Shown here piece after piece: positions 41,092 to 50,480 of a stretch of DNA of 64,000 nt. Position numbers and translations under genes: made by a program. The notes beneath the pieces are model-generated. The model was not told where the DNA came from. It did no database searches and worked only from the letters and a program-made list of their open reading frames with translations. Source of the DNA: DASZZZ01 sp036260375 (GTDB taxonomy: Bacteria; Actinomycetota; CADDZG01; WHSQ01); contig DASZZZ010000087.1 of the NCBI GenBank assembly GCA_036260375.1, positions 1 to 64,000 of the forward strand, in the 5' to 3' direction. Each line of letters starts with the position of its first letter. The stretch's first letter is position 1.

Positions 41092-42209
41092 TGGAAGTCG
41101 TGTTCTCGAAGGGCAAGGTCGCGAAGCAGGCGCACGTCTCGCTTCCCGAGGGGACGTTCGAGGAGGAGCACGGGCGCGAGACGTTCTTCGGGCGCGCGTC
41201 GCACCTGTACCGGGCGCATCCGCCGACCGCGTGGACGCGCATCGAGGGACCGCTGCGCCCGCGCGCATTCAACCTCAACGAGATGAAGCCGGACGACCGC
41301 GTCGACGCCAACGCGACGTGGCAGCTCGTCGCCGGCAACGACGAGGTGAGGCTCTACGTCAGCCGGCGCTCGGAGCCGATGCCGTACTTCCTGCGCGACG
41401 CCGACGGCGACGTCTGCTACTTCGTGCATCGCGGCAGCGGCACGATCGAGACCGACTACGGCCCCCTGAGCTACGGAGTCGGCGACTACGTCATCGTGCC
41501 CAAGGGCACGACGCACCGCGTCGTCCCCGACACCGACGACAACTTCTTCTTCGTGATCGAGGGCTCGGGCGAGTACCGCATCCCGGACCGCGGGCTCATG
41601 GGCCGTCACGCGCAGTTCGATCCGGGCGTGCTCGAGGTACCCGAGCCCGACCCGCACGAGGAGGCCGGCGAGTTCGAGGTGCGCGTCAAGCGCGACGGCA
41701 CGTTCACGTCGCTGTTCTTCGCGTGGCACCCGCTCGACGTCGTCGGGTGGCAGGGCGACCTGTGCCCGGTCAAGCTCAACGTGCTGCAGCACCGTCCGGT
41801 GTACTCGCCGAGCTATCACATGCCTCCGTCGGCGCACTGCACGTTCGCCAACGACGGCTTCGTGATCTGCTCGTTCGTGCCGCGGCCGCTCGAGGAGGAT
41901 CCCGAGGTTCTGAAGGTGCCCTTCTACCACGCCAACATCGACGCGGACGAAGTGCTCTTCTATCACTCGGGGAACTACTTCAGCCGCGCCGGCATCGACG
42001 TCGGCTACATGACGCTGCACCCGCAGGGCGTCCACCACGGGCCGCAGCCGGCCGCGATCGAGAAGGCGAAGAGCCTCCAGCGCACGGAGGAGGTGGCGGT
42101 CATGGTCGAGACCGAGAAGCCGCTCGTCGTGTCGCCCGAAGGCCACGCGGTGGTGATCACGGAGTACGAGACGTCGTGGGCCCGGGGCATGGGCCTGCTC
42201 GACGAGTGA
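41091..42209 (+). CDS. hmgA: Homogentisate 1,2-dioxygenase
   Basis: The 372-residue cupin-type dioxygenase opens the ring of homogentisate to maleylacetoacetate. Characteristic stretches are VPKGTTHRVV, NVLQHRPVYSPSYHMPPS, and the iron site around LFYHSGNYFSRAG and HPQGVHHGPQP. It starts in an overlap with hppD. The length is that of the shorter bacterial HmgA form. Together with hppD and the following FAH-family gene it completes tyrosine degradation apart from the isomerase. Confidence 0.92.
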   Translation: MEVVFSKGKVAKQAHVSLPEGTFEEEHGRETFFGRASHLYRAHPPTAWTRIEGPLRPRAFNLNEMKPDDRVDANATWQLVAGNDEVRLYVSRRSEPMPYFLRDADGDVCYFVHRGSGTIETDYGPLSYGVGDYVIVPKGTTHRVVPDTDDNFFFVIEGSGEYRIPDRGLMGRHAQFDPGVLEVPEPDPHEEAGEFEVRVKRDGTFTSLFFAWHPLDVVGWQGDLCPVKLNVLQHRPVYSPSYHMPPSAHCTFANDGFVICSFVPRPLEEDPEVLKVPFYHANIDADEVLFYHSGNYFSRAGIDVGYMTLHPQGVHHGPQPAAIEKAKSLQRTEEVAVMVETEKPLVVSPEGHAVVITEYETSWARGMGLLDE

Positions 42210-42259
42210 CGCGCCGCGTGGCGTCCGTGGTCTTCGTGCGTGTGACTCGGACATCCTGA

Positions 42260-43198
42260 GTGCGCGTCTATCGCTACGTCGACGCGTCGCGGCGCGGGCT
42301 CCAGCCGCGCGTCGCTATCGCCCCGCGCGACGGCGAGCCGGTCGATGTCGTCGACGCGTGGACGCGCGCGTCCGGCGGCTTCGACGGCGACGTCGGGCCG
42401 GCGCTGACGTCGACGCTGCAGCTGATCGAGGCCGGTCCCGAGATGTGGGCCGCGGTCGAGGACGCCGCGGGGGCGGTCCAGGGCGACGAGGACCTGACGA
42501 TCCCCGAGGACGCGCGCCTGCTGTGTCCGCTCGACCGGCTGTCGTCGCTGCGCGACTTCCTCGCGTTCGAGAGCCACGTCAAGCTCGGCGCCATGCGGCG
42601 CAATCGCAGCGTGCCCGAGTACTGGTACGAGGCACCGGTGTACTACAAGGGCAACCACCGCTCGATCATCGGGCCCGGCGACGTGTGCCCGTGGCCGCGC
42701 TACACCGAGCGCCTCGACTTCGAGCTCGAGCTTGCGATGGTCGTCGGACGCGGGGGCCGCGACGTCGCGCGCGACGACGCCCACGAGCACGTCTTCGGAT
42801 TCACGATCATGAACGACTTCTCGGCGCGCGACATCCAGGCGCGCGAGATGAGCGCGTGGCTCGGTCCCGCGAAGGGCAAGGACTTCGCGACCGCGCTCGG
42901 GCCGTGCATCGTGACCGCCGACGAGATCGGCGCCGAGCCCGACCTCGAGATGGCGTGCAGCGTCAACGGCGAGGAACGGGGCCGGGCGCGCTCGAGCGAG
43001 ATGCACTGGAGCTGGGCCGACATGATCGCCCACGTGAGCCAAGACGAGGACATCTATCCCGGCGACGTCTACGGCAGCGGCACGCCGGGAGGCTGCTGCG
43101 GCCTCGACCAGGGCCGCTTCATTGGTTGGAACGACCTTGTTGACTTAGAGGTGGATGTGGTCGGCCTGCTCTGCAATGTCGTCGGCGCTGACGAGTAG
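42260..43198 (+). CDS. Fumarylacetoacetate hydrolase family protein
   Basis: The 312-residue protein has the FAH core: the metal-binding block ERLDFELELAMVVGRGG, then FTIMNDFSARDIQ and AKGKDFATALGP, and SGTPGGCCGLDQGR near the end. It likely cleaves fumarylacetoacetate or a related acylpyruvate at the end of the homogentisate route. The last 20 or so codons (from about 43120) drop in G+C and read WNDLVDLEVDVVGLLCNVVG, which may mark the border of the acquired block that follows. Confidence 0.88.
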   Translation: MRVYRYVDASRRGLQPRVAIAPRDGEPVDVVDAWTRASGGFDGDVGPALTSTLQLIEAGPEMWAAVEDAAGAVQGDEDLTIPEDARLLCPLDRLSSLRDFLAFESHVKLGAMRRNRSVPEYWYEAPVYYKGNHRSIIGPGDVCPWPRYTERLDFELELAMVVGRGGRDVARDDAHEHVFGFTIMNDFSARDIQAREMSAWLGPAKGKDFATALGPCIVTADEIGAEPDLEMACSVNGEERGRARSSEMHWSWADMIAHVSQDEDIYPGDVYGSGTPGGCCGLDQGRFIGWNDLVDLEVDVVGLLCNVVGADE

Positions 43199-43220
43199 GT
43201 CTCCACACTCCACCCAGATG

Positions 43221-43240
43221 CGTCCGCGCTGTGTCGGACG
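43221..43240. terminator. Short hairpin between convergent genes
   Basis: CGTCCG and CGGACG form a 6-bp stem with an 8-nt loop in the 60-nt gap between the FAH-family gene and the convergent PIN-like gene. There is no T-run on either side, so it is at best a weak bidirectional terminator. Confidence 0.3.
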
Positions 43241-43258
43241 ACCGTCGCTCGTACACCC

Positions 43259-44662
43259 CTATGCTTTGCTGTCCCGTCGCTTATTCCGATCTGCTGTGGC
43301 CTGATTCGGCCTGCGCCTCCGACGGCGTGAGGTCGTCTTAGGACGCACATCGACATCGTCCTCGGAGAGAGGCCTTTCAGGTTCTCTCGCGTCGACACCT
43401 TCATCAAGAGTGGGTCCTTGCGTCGCGATCAGATGTTGGAGTGCGCTGCCGTAGAAACTCCGCGCGACACTACGTGCGTGCGACGAGAGCAGATCCTCCA
43501 GCCCGCTTGCGTAGAAGTTACGCGCCACGCGTTCTTGCGATGCGAGTAGATCACTGAGTCCACTGCCTTGTACGTTGCGCGCCGCCTGAACTCCCTGCGC
43601 CGCCACGATGTTGCGTAGGTTGTCCCCTTCGAAACCGCCCAAAGCGTCTAGCGCATGTGTGACCCACATACGTTGAGCGCGGTCGGAATCGCCTGCAAGC
43701 GCTGCAAGTCTGATGGCAGCGTCTGCATTGCTGGGTTCCTGGGACGCTCCTTCATCCGCTGTTTCGTCGCCCAGACCGATTGGCTGAAGCTCTTCGGCCT
43801 CGGCAGCGGAAGTGGTTACGTCGCGTCCGAAGCGCTTACCGGCCTCGTCAAGAAAGTCAGACCACTTGTATAAGTGGAACTCGGTTCCGGCGCGCGTTCG
43901 CATCTCTTGGCGCAACTCTGGTCTCGGGGCGACGAGTCTGGCATCATGAATCAACCACCAGTCGGCCTTTCTCTCATCTGTGACGAATAAGACTGGACGT
44001 TGCGTCTCCTTGCTCTTGTCCATAAGCTGATACCACACGACGAGATCACCGTATCGGCGAGCCCCCGTTTTTGCACTGTCGCCAAACCCGGGAGGAACAC
44101 GCTCAGCGTACCGGCGTTCGCCCTCCGCGAAGATCTGAATTAAGCGCTCCTCTTGATAAGGGGGACCGATGTTCTCTTCGAAGAGACGGACAAGTTCTGA
44201 CCGGATCGGATCGTCACTGAGATCTCGGGCGACGGGATCGCTAAGAATCCTGGGATGTCGTTTCTCAAGCTTCTCGACATGCGCAGACAATTGGGTAAAG
44301 ACTTTGTCAATGCGGCCGACGATGTCCGTTCTATCTAGGGTGGGATGTTGTCCTATTTCGTTTATCTTTCTCATCAGGTCATCCTTGCCCTTCGAAAGCG
44401 CCTTTCTCAGAAGGCGATAAGCGTCTTGCTGGGCCGAAATGACCCCGTAGCGGTTGCGATGGAATTCTTCAGCAACCTGATGCGGCAGCCATAGCTGGTT
44501 CCTGATGCGCTTGAGCATGGAAAGAAAGTCGCGGCGCGTACGGGCGGAGACGCGATACAGGTTGAGGAGGACGTTAGCGTCCAAGACCACGAGGCCGTGT
44601 GACCAAGCATCTTCGACCTCATCTTCAGTGGCTCGATAGTACCCTGGGAAGTGTTGTTTCAT
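43259..44662 (-). CDS. PIN-like domain protein (PIN_8/DUF4935 type), probably acquired
   Basis: The 467-residue protein starts with a PIN-like nuclease domain: GLVVLDANVLLNLYR (first acidic residue Asp28), LWLPHQVAEEFHRNR and, later, ARRYGDLVVWYQLMDKSK with LFVTDERKADWWL. This fits the PIN_8 type. The C-terminal third holds helical repeats (GLSDLLASQERVARNFYAS, then GLEDLLSSHARSVARSFYGS) and a basic tail. Base use is clearly less G+C-rich than on either side. Such genes often sit in defence or mobile islands; RNA cleavage is expected from the fold, not shown. Confidence 0.8.
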   Translation of the reverse strand: MKQHFPGYYRATEDEVEDAWSHGLVVLDANVLLNLYRVSARTRRDFLSMLKRIRNQLWLPHQVAEEFHRNRYGVISAQQDAYRLLRKALSKGKDDLMRKINEIGQHPTLDRTDIVGRIDKVFTQLSAHVEKLEKRHPRILSDPVARDLSDDPIRSELVRLFEENIGPPYQEERLIQIFAEGERRYAERVPPGFGDSAKTGARRYGDLVVWYQLMDKSKETQRPVLFVTDERKADWWLIHDARLVAPRPELRQEMRTRAGTEFHLYKWSDFLDEAGKRFGRDVTTSAAEAEELQPIGLGDETADEGASQEPSNADAAIRLAALAGDSDRAQRMWVTHALDALGGFEGDNLRNIVAAQGVQAARNVQGSGLSDLLASQERVARNFYASGLEDLLSSHARSVARSFYGSALQHLIATQGPTLDEGVDAREPERPLSEDDVDVRPKTTSRRRRRRPNQATADRNKRRDSKA

Positions 44663-44693
44663 GGTGCGCGTCGACCTTGCTTGACAGTCATGT

Positions 44694-46010
44694 CTAACTT
44701 TCCAGTGCCAGAACCGCTGGGTGCTCTAGGAGCTCCACTACGTCGAGGATGAAGCGCGACGCGGTCATGCCGTCGAGGATGCGGTGGTCGAAGGTTATCG
44801 ACAGGTTCATCATCAGGCGCGCCACGATCGCGCCGTCGCGCACCACGGCTCTCTGGCTCGCCTTGTGCACTCCCAGGATCGCCGACTGGGGGTGGAAGAC
44901 GATCGGCGTCGCCATGAGGCCCCCGAAGCGGCCGGGGCTCGTCACCGTGAACGTCGAGCCGCGCAGCTCGTCGGGATGCAGCTTTCCGTCCTTCGCGCCG
45001 GTGGCCAGTCGCTCGATGTCGGCGGCGATGTCGCGCAGCGACTTCTTGTCCGCGTCGCGCACGACCGGAACCATCAGGCCCGACGGCGTGTCGGTCGCGA
45101 CCCCGACGTCGTAGCGCTCGTGGAACACGATCTCGCCGGCGTCCTCGTCGAGGGACGCGTTGAGCGCGGGGTACGCCCTGAGCCCGGCGACGACCGCCTT
45201 GACGATGAACGGCAGGAACGTGAGCTTCGGCGCGTGCGGCGCGCGCTCGTTGGCGAGACGGCGCGCGGCGTCGAGCTCGGTGACGTCGCACTCCTCGACG
45301 TGCGTGACCGGCGGCACGACGCGGTGCGCGTGCGCCATGCGCTCGGCGATCGTGCGGCGCACGCCGCGCAGCGGCTCCCTGCGTCCGCCCGTGACCGGCT
45401 GCGCCGGCGGCCCGGCGACGCGTGCGGCGCGGCCGTCGCCCGACGCGCGCGAACGCGCGTGCGCCTCGACGTCGGCGCGCGTGATCCGGCCCCCCGGCCC
45501 CGACCCGCGCACGTCCGCGAGGTCGACGTCGAGCTCGCGCGCCAGCTTGCGCACGGGCGGCATCGCCTTGACCGCGGACCGCTGCGGACCCGGTCCCGAC
45601 GGCGCGGGCGCGGCGGGCCGCGGGGGACCGACGGCGGGCGCCGCGGCTCCACTCGACTTCGCGCCGGGCACGGGCGGCGGCGGGGGAGGCCCGGCGGCCG
45701 CGGGCGTCTCGGTCGCGCTCTCGGCGACCGCGGCCTGGGCCGCTTCGGGCGAGCGCGCCCCGCTGACGCCGCCGGCGGGGTCGTCGATCGTTATGAGCAC
45801 CGTCCCGACCGGCACGACCTTGCCGGCGTCGACGTGGATGCGCGTCACGACGCCGGCGAACGGCGACGGGATCTCGGCGGTCGCCTTGTCGGTGATGACC
45901 TCGACGATCGGGTCGTCCTCGTCGATCTCGTCGCCCTCCGCCACGAGCCAGCGGTCGATCTCGGCCTCGGTCACGCCCTCGCCGAGGTCGGGGAGCCGGA
46001 ACTCGGCCAC
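44694..46010 (-). CDS. 2-Oxoacid dehydrogenase E2 (dihydrolipoamide acyltransferase), branched-chain type
   Basis: The 438-residue E2 has one lipoyl domain (Lys42 in EVITDKATAEIPSP), an Ala/Pro linker (PPPPPPVPGAKSS), a peripheral-subunit-binding domain (PPVRKLARELDVDLADVRG) and a catalytic domain with FDHRILDG near the end. It transfers the acyl group from E1 to CoA. It follows E1beta by 41 nt, and the leucine-dehydrogenase context favours branched-chain 2-oxoacids over pyruvate. No E3 gene is in the window. Confidence 0.93.
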   Translation of the reverse strand: MAEFRLPDLGEGVTEAEIDRWLVAEGDEIDEDDPIVEVITDKATAEIPSPFAGVVTRIHVDAGKVVPVGTVLITIDDPAGGVSGARSPEAAQAAVAESATETPAAAGPPPPPPVPGAKSSGAAAPAVGPPRPAAPAPSGPGPQRSAVKAMPPVRKLARELDVDLADVRGSGPGGRITRADVEAHARSRASGDGRAARVAGPPAQPVTGGRREPLRGVRRTIAERMAHAHRVVPPVTHVEECDVTELDAARRLANERAPHAPKLTFLPFIVKAVVAGLRAYPALNASLDEDAGEIVFHERYDVGVATDTPSGLMVPVVRDADKKSLRDIAADIERLATGAKDGKLHPDELRGSTFTVTSPGRFGGLMATPIVFHPQSAILGVHKASQRAVVRDGAIVARLMMNLSITFDHRILDGMTASRFILDVVELLEHPAVLALES

Positions 46011-46051
46011 CTACGCACCTCCAGTCGACGGCCGCGCGGTCGGCGCGGCCA

Positions 46052-47062
46052 CTAGAACTCCAGGACCTTGACCGCGCCGGCCGCGATGCGATCGACGGAC
46101 GGCAGGTAGTCGTCCTCGTTGGCGAACTGCGGGAACGGGACGTCGTAGCCGGTCACGCGTCCGACCGGCGCCTCGAGGTCCAGCATGACGCGCTCGTGGA
46201 TCAGGCTCGACACCTCGGCCCCCAGCCCCGCGGTGCGCGGCGCCTCGTGCACGACGAGCGCGCGCCCGCAGCGCGCCGCCGCGCTCGTGATCGCGTCGAC
46301 GTCGAGCGGGTACAGCGAGCGCAGGTCGACGACGCACGCGCGCACCCCGCGCTCCGCCTCCAGCTTCTCCGCCGCCTCGATCGACAGGGGCACGGTCGCG
46401 CCGTACGTGAGGATCGCGAGGTCGTCGCCGTCGCGCGCGACGCGCGCCTTCGAGAGCACGTCGTTGTAGAGGCCGTCGTTGGAGCCGAGCGGGAACGGCG
46501 GATCGTCGGCGACCTCGGCGCGCCCGGCGCGGTAGATGCGCTTCGGCTCCATGAAGATGACGGGGTCGGGGTCGAAGATCGCGGCGAGCAGCATGTCGCG
46601 CGCGTCCGACGGCGTCGTCGGGCACACGACCTTGAGACCCGGGACGTGGCAGAACAGCGCCTCGGGCGAGTCCGAGTGCAGCTCCGGCGCACGCACGCCG
46701 CCGCCGTATGGGATGCGGATCACGATCGACGCGGGGACGTTGCCCGCGGTCCGCCACGCATAGCGCGCCGCGTGCGTGACGATCTGCTCGAACCCGGGGT
46801 ACACGAACGCGTCGAACTGGATCTCGACGACCGGCAGCAGTCCGTACAGCGACATCCCGATCGCGGTGCCGACGATGCCTGCCTCGGCGAGCGGCGTGTC
46901 GATGACGCGGTCCTCGCCGAAGCGGTCGAGCAGGCCGGCGGTGACGCGGAAGACGCCGCCGGTCTTGGCGACGTCCTCGCCCATCATCACGACGCGGTCG
47001 TCGGACTCCATCGCCTGGCGTAGCGCGAGGTTGAGCCCCTCGACCATCGTCAGCTCGCTCAC
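46052..47062 (-). CDS. 2-Oxoacid dehydrogenase E1 beta subunit
   Basis: The 336-residue subunit has MGEDVAKTGGVFRVT, DTPLAEAGIVGTAIGMSLYG and IPYGGGVRAPELHSDSPEAL, typical of E1beta of the branched-chain 2-oxoacid or pyruvate dehydrogenase complex. It pairs with E1alpha, whose stop it overlaps (GTGA), to form the ThDP-dependent decarboxylase. It probably feeds iso- and anteiso-branched acyl-CoA for lipids or amino acid breakdown. Confidence 0.93.
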   Translation of the reverse strand: MSELTMVEGLNLALRQAMESDDRVVMMGEDVAKTGGVFRVTAGLLDRFGEDRVIDTPLAEAGIVGTAIGMSLYGLLPVVEIQFDAFVYPGFEQIVTHAARYAWRTAGNVPASIVIRIPYGGGVRAPELHSDSPEALFCHVPGLKVVCPTTPSDARDMLLAAIFDPDPVIFMEPKRIYRAGRAEVADDPPFPLGSNDGLYNDVLSKARVARDGDDLAILTYGATVPLSIEAAEKLEAERGVRACVVDLRSLYPLDVDAITSAAARCGRALVVHEAPRTAGLGAEVSSLIHERVMLDLEAPVGRVTGYDVPFPQFANEDDYLPSVDRIAAGAVKVLEF

Positions 47063-48189
47063 GGCGACTCTGTCTCGGTCTCGACGTCGCCGGTCTGCGA
47101 CCCTCGTTGGGGGCCGAGCGGCTTGACCTCGGGCGGACGCGCGACGGAGCGCAGCTCGGCGAGGCCTTCCTCGAACGTCCACGGCCGCCCCGACGCGTAC
47201 ACGTCGGTGAACAACACCTCCTGGTCGAGGTGCCCGATTGACTCCATCGTCCGCACCGCGTCGGCGATCGCGGCTTTCGCCTCGGCGCGGATCTGTTCTT
47301 CGGTGTCGTCGTCGAGGATGCCGAGCCGGCGCAGGAACGCGCCGGTGCGCCCGACCGGCTCCAGCGCGCGCCACCGTTCCGTCTCGCTCTCGTCGCGATA
47401 CAGGCGCGGGTCGTCGGCGGTGCCGTGCGGCGCGATGCGGTAGCAGAACGCCTCGATCAGCGTGGGCCCGTCGCCGGCGCGGCCGCGCTCGACCGCGTCG
47501 CGCGTCGCCTTCCAGCACGCGAGCGGGTCGAAGCCGTCGACGCGCACGCCCGGCATCCCGTAGGCGGCGGCCTTGTCGGCGATGCGCGGGTTGACCATCT
47601 GGCGCGACAGCGGCGTCGAGATCGCCCACTGGTTGTTGACGCAGAAGAACACGGTCGCGGTCTTGAATACCGACGCGAAGTTCATCGCCTCGTGGAAGTC
47701 GCCCTCCGACGTCGCGCCGTCGCCGAACCACGCGAGCGAGGCGGTGCGCTCGCCCCTGATCTTCGCCGCCCACGCGACGCCGACCGCGTGCGGGAGGTGC
47801 GTGCCGATCGGGACGCAGATGGGAGCGGTGCGGTACTCGCGCGTGTTCCAGAACCCGTGCTCGCCCCCGTGACCGCGCCACCACGCGAGCACGTTGGACA
47901 GCGGCACGCCGCGCAGGATGCCGACCGCGTTCTGGCGGTACGACGGGAAGATCCAGTCGGAGTCGTCGAGCGCGTACAGCGCGCCGGCCTGCGTCGCCTC
48001 CTCGCCCCAGTAGATCGCGTACGTGCCGATGCGGCCCTGACGTTGCAGCGCGACGTGGCGCTCGTCGGACATGCGCAACAGCACGAGCCAGCGGAACAGC
48101 TCGACGAGGTCCTTCTCGCCGAGACCGTCGGGAACCTCGCCGTCGGGCACGTCGCGCCCGTCGCCGATGATGCGAAGGATGTCGGTCAC
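47059..48189 (-). CDS. 2-Oxoacid dehydrogenase E1 alpha subunit
   Basis: The 376-residue subunit carries the ThDP motif (FGDGATSEGDFHEAMNFA to VFFCVNNQWAIS) and the approach loop FCYRIAPHGTADDP. It starts at GTG 48189, 4 nt after the amino-acid dehydrogenase gene, and overlaps E1beta. The HGTADDP block is typical of the branched-chain enzyme. Confidence 0.93.
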   Translation of the reverse strand: MTDILRIIGDGRDVPDGEVPDGLGEKDLVELFRWLVLLRMSDERHVALQRQGRIGTYAIYWGEEATQAGALYALDDSDWIFPSYRQNAVGILRGVPLSNVLAWWRGHGGEHGFWNTREYRTAPICVPIGTHLPHAVGVAWAAKIRGERTASLAWFGDGATSEGDFHEAMNFASVFKTATVFFCVNNQWAISTPLSRQMVNPRIADKAAAYGMPGVRVDGFDPLACWKATRDAVERGRAGDGPTLIEAFCYRIAPHGTADDPRLYRDESETERWRALEPVGRTGAFLRRLGILDDDTEEQIRAEAKAAIADAVRTMESIGHLDQEVLFTDVYASGRPWTFEEGLAELRSVARPPEVKPLGPQRGSQTGDVETETESP

Positions 48190-48193
48190 GACG

Positions 48194-49285
48194 TCAGTGC
48201 GTCGACAGCGGGCCGAACTCGGTGACGCGCACGAGCCGGATGCGGCTGATCTTGCGGATCCGCTCCTCGGCGTGCTCCTCCGCCGCGCGCGCGGTCGAGA
48301 TGTGGCGCTCCTTGGCCATCGTGAAGATGTGTTGCAGCGCCTTGTAGATCGCCTCGACTCGCTTCATGGCGCGCTCGCGGTCGTAGCCGCGCAGCTCGTC
48401 CTCGACGTTGATGAGCCCGCCCGCGTTGATGACGAAGTCGGGCGCGTAGAGGATGCCGAGGTCGCGTAGCTTCTCGCCGTGCTCGGGCCGCGCCAGCTGG
48501 TTGTTCGCCGCCCCGGCGATGATCTTGCACTGGAACTCCGAGATCGTGTCGTCGTTGACGATGCCGCCGAGCGCGCACGGCGCGAAGACGTCGACCTCGA
48601 GCTTGTGGACGTTCTGGAGCGGCGTCGTCTCGACGCCGAAGTCGGACACCGCGCGGGCGAGGTTGTCGACGTCGACGTCGGCGATCGTCACCTTCGCGCC
48701 GGCCTGCACGAGGTAGCCGCATAGCGCGTGGCCGACCTTGCCGACGCCCTGGATCGCAACCGTTCGCCCGGCGAGCTCGGGGCTCCCGAACCGCTCCAGG
48801 ACCGTCGCCTTGATGCCCTGGAGGACTCCCCACGCGGTCACGGGCGACGGGTCGCCCGAGCCCCCGTAGGTCTTCGAGCATCCCGTGACCCAGCGCGACT
48901 CGCGGCGCACGACGTCCATGTCCTCGAGCGCGGTGCCGACGTCCTCGGCCGTGATGTAGCGCCCGCCGAGCGTCTCGACGAAGCGCCCGTACGCGCGCAG
49001 CAGCTCCTCGGTCTTGATCCGGCGCGGGTCGCCGATGATGACCGCCTTGCCTCCGCCGAGGTCGAGCCCCGCGGCAGCGGCCTTGTACGTCATGCCCTTG
49101 GCGAGGCGCAGCACGTCGACGAGCGCCTCGTCCTCGGTCGCATACGGAAAGAAACGGGTCCCGCCGAGGGCGGGACCCAGTGCAGTCGAGTGGATGGCGA
49201 TGATCGCCCGGAGCCCGGACTGGTCGTCGGAGCAGAAGACCACTTGCTCGTAGCCATCGCCGTTGATGTGCTCGAACACGCTCAT
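48194..49285 (-). CDS. Leucine/valine dehydrogenase (Glu/Leu/Phe/Val family)
   Basis: The 363-residue NAD-dependent enzyme deaminates branched-chain amino acids to 2-oxo acids, the substrates of the E1/E2 genes that follow. Lys68 and Lys80 in GMTYKAAAAGLDLGGGK form the active site and GVGKVGH is the nucleotide loop. Phenylalanine dehydrogenase is the main alternative; the neighbours favour Leu/Val. A GGGGAGAG lies upstream of the ATG, at long spacing. Confidence 0.9.
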   Translation of the reverse strand: MSVFEHINGDGYEQVVFCSDDQSGLRAIIAIHSTALGPALGGTRFFPYATEDEALVDVLRLAKGMTYKAAAAGLDLGGGKAVIIGDPRRIKTEELLRAYGRFVETLGGRYITAEDVGTALEDMDVVRRESRWVTGCSKTYGGSGDPSPVTAWGVLQGIKATVLERFGSPELAGRTVAIQGVGKVGHALCGYLVQAGAKVTIADVDVDNLARAVSDFGVETTPLQNVHKLEVDVFAPCALGGIVNDDTISEFQCKIIAGAANNQLARPEHGEKLRDLGILYAPDFVINAGGLINVEDELRGYDRERAMKRVEAIYKALQHIFTMAKERHISTARAAEEHAEERIRKISRIRLVRVTEFGPLSTH

Positions 49286-49450
49286 TTTGCGGCACTCTCC
49301 CCTGGAGGTCACGCCGTCGCTGTCTGGAAGGCCTCGAACCGGCCTCCGCGGGGAGGCCTGTATGGATCGTAGCGTGCGCGGCTGCCGAGGGTGCCGTGCC
49401 GCTCGTACCGGTTCCGCGCCCGGCGCCGGCCGGGCCGTTACCATCCCCCC

Positions 49451-50254
49451 ATGGTCAGGACGTCGTACCTGCGGGTCTACCGCCCGCTCGGGTCGTTCCC
49501 GCCCGGCGAGCGGGATCAGTGGTCGGCGCAGGCCGGCGGTCATCACCGCGGCGAGCTGAAGGCGTCGCGCCGGTGGTTGCTCGGCGGACGGCTGCCCGCC
49601 GACGACGGAGGCGTGGTCGCGTCCGACGGCGCGTACACGCGCGAGGTCGACGGCCGTGTCCTCGTGTGCCCCACGCTGACTCGCCTGCGGATGCTCGCGG
49701 CGCTCGTCGAGTTCCGCCGCAGCGTTCCCGACGAGGTCGTCGACGCGTTCGTCCCCGGCGACCAGGCGCGCCGGGCCGACGTCGAGCTCGAGGCGCTCGG
49801 CCGCCGCCATCCCGAGCTGCGCTCGCACATCCTCCACGCGAACTGGTACGTGCCGTTGCGGTGGTTCGTCGCGTTCGACGCGACCGAGCGCATCCTGACC
49901 GAGGACTCGACGGGTCTGCGCGTGCGCTACGAGACGAGCCTGACGCACGCCCGCGCGCGGCTGGCGCGAGCCCTCGAGGTGCTCGCGCGCGCGTCCGACG
50001 ACGCGATCGCGGAGGCGGTGAGGGAGCTCGACGCGTGGCTCTCGGGCTTCCCCGGCGACGGTCTCCTGGAGCTCGACTACGGCACCGTCGCCGGGCTCCT
50101 GCCCGACGACGAGCTCGTCGACGACTGCTCCGCGGCCGAGGTGTGGTCGTCGATCGAGGCCCTTGAGGCGGGCGACGTCGGCGCGGCCGGACGGTTGTTC
50201 GGGCGCCTCAGCGAGCGCTGGGCCGAGATCCGTGCGCGTGAGGCGGTCAACTAG
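49451..50254 (+). CDS. Conserved actinobacterial hypothetical protein upstream of bldC
   Basis: The 267-residue protein starts MVRTSYLRVYRPL and is mostly helical and charged, with no signal peptide, helices or catalytic motif that I can see. Proteins with this N-terminus are, as I recall, common in actinobacteria near the BldC-type regulator, so the pairing may be conserved. It diverges from the leucine dehydrogenase gene across a 165-nt gap. Confidence 0.75.
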   Translation: MVRTSYLRVYRPLGSFPPGERDQWSAQAGGHHRGELKASRRWLLGGRLPADDGGVVASDGAYTREVDGRVLVCPTLTRLRMLAALVEFRRSVPDEVVDAFVPGDQARRADVELEALGRRHPELRSHILHANWYVPLRWFVAFDATERILTEDSTGLRVRYETSLTHARARLARALEVLARASDDAIAEAVRELDAWLSGFPGDGLLELDYGTVAGLLPDDELVDDCSAAEVWSSIEALEAGDVGAAGRLFGRLSERWAEIRAREAVN

Positions 50255-50336
50255 CGCGACCCGCCGGTGGGCGAAACGGACGTAGCGCCCGTACCGGACT
50301 AGTCGGCCATGACCGTGTATGGCTAGTTCGGGGCCT

Positions 50337-50352
50337 GTGGAAAATAATCCAC
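50337..50352. promoter_or_regulatory. Inverted repeat upstream of bldC
   Basis: GTGGA and TCCAC flank AAATAA, an A/T-rich spot in very G+C-rich surroundings, about 130 nt before the bldC start. GGCC lies outside both arms. It could be an operator or part of the promoter of bldC; autoregulation is only a guess. Confidence 0.35.
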
Positions 50353-50480
50353 CTGGGCCATTTCGCGCGCGTCCGTTTTCAGCGCATGATGTCGAGCGCG
50401 GTGCTTTTTGGCCGGTGCTCCGGATTTGCCGGAACGGGAGACGAACCGGGGCCCCGGAACCGAAGGAATGGAGGCAACAC

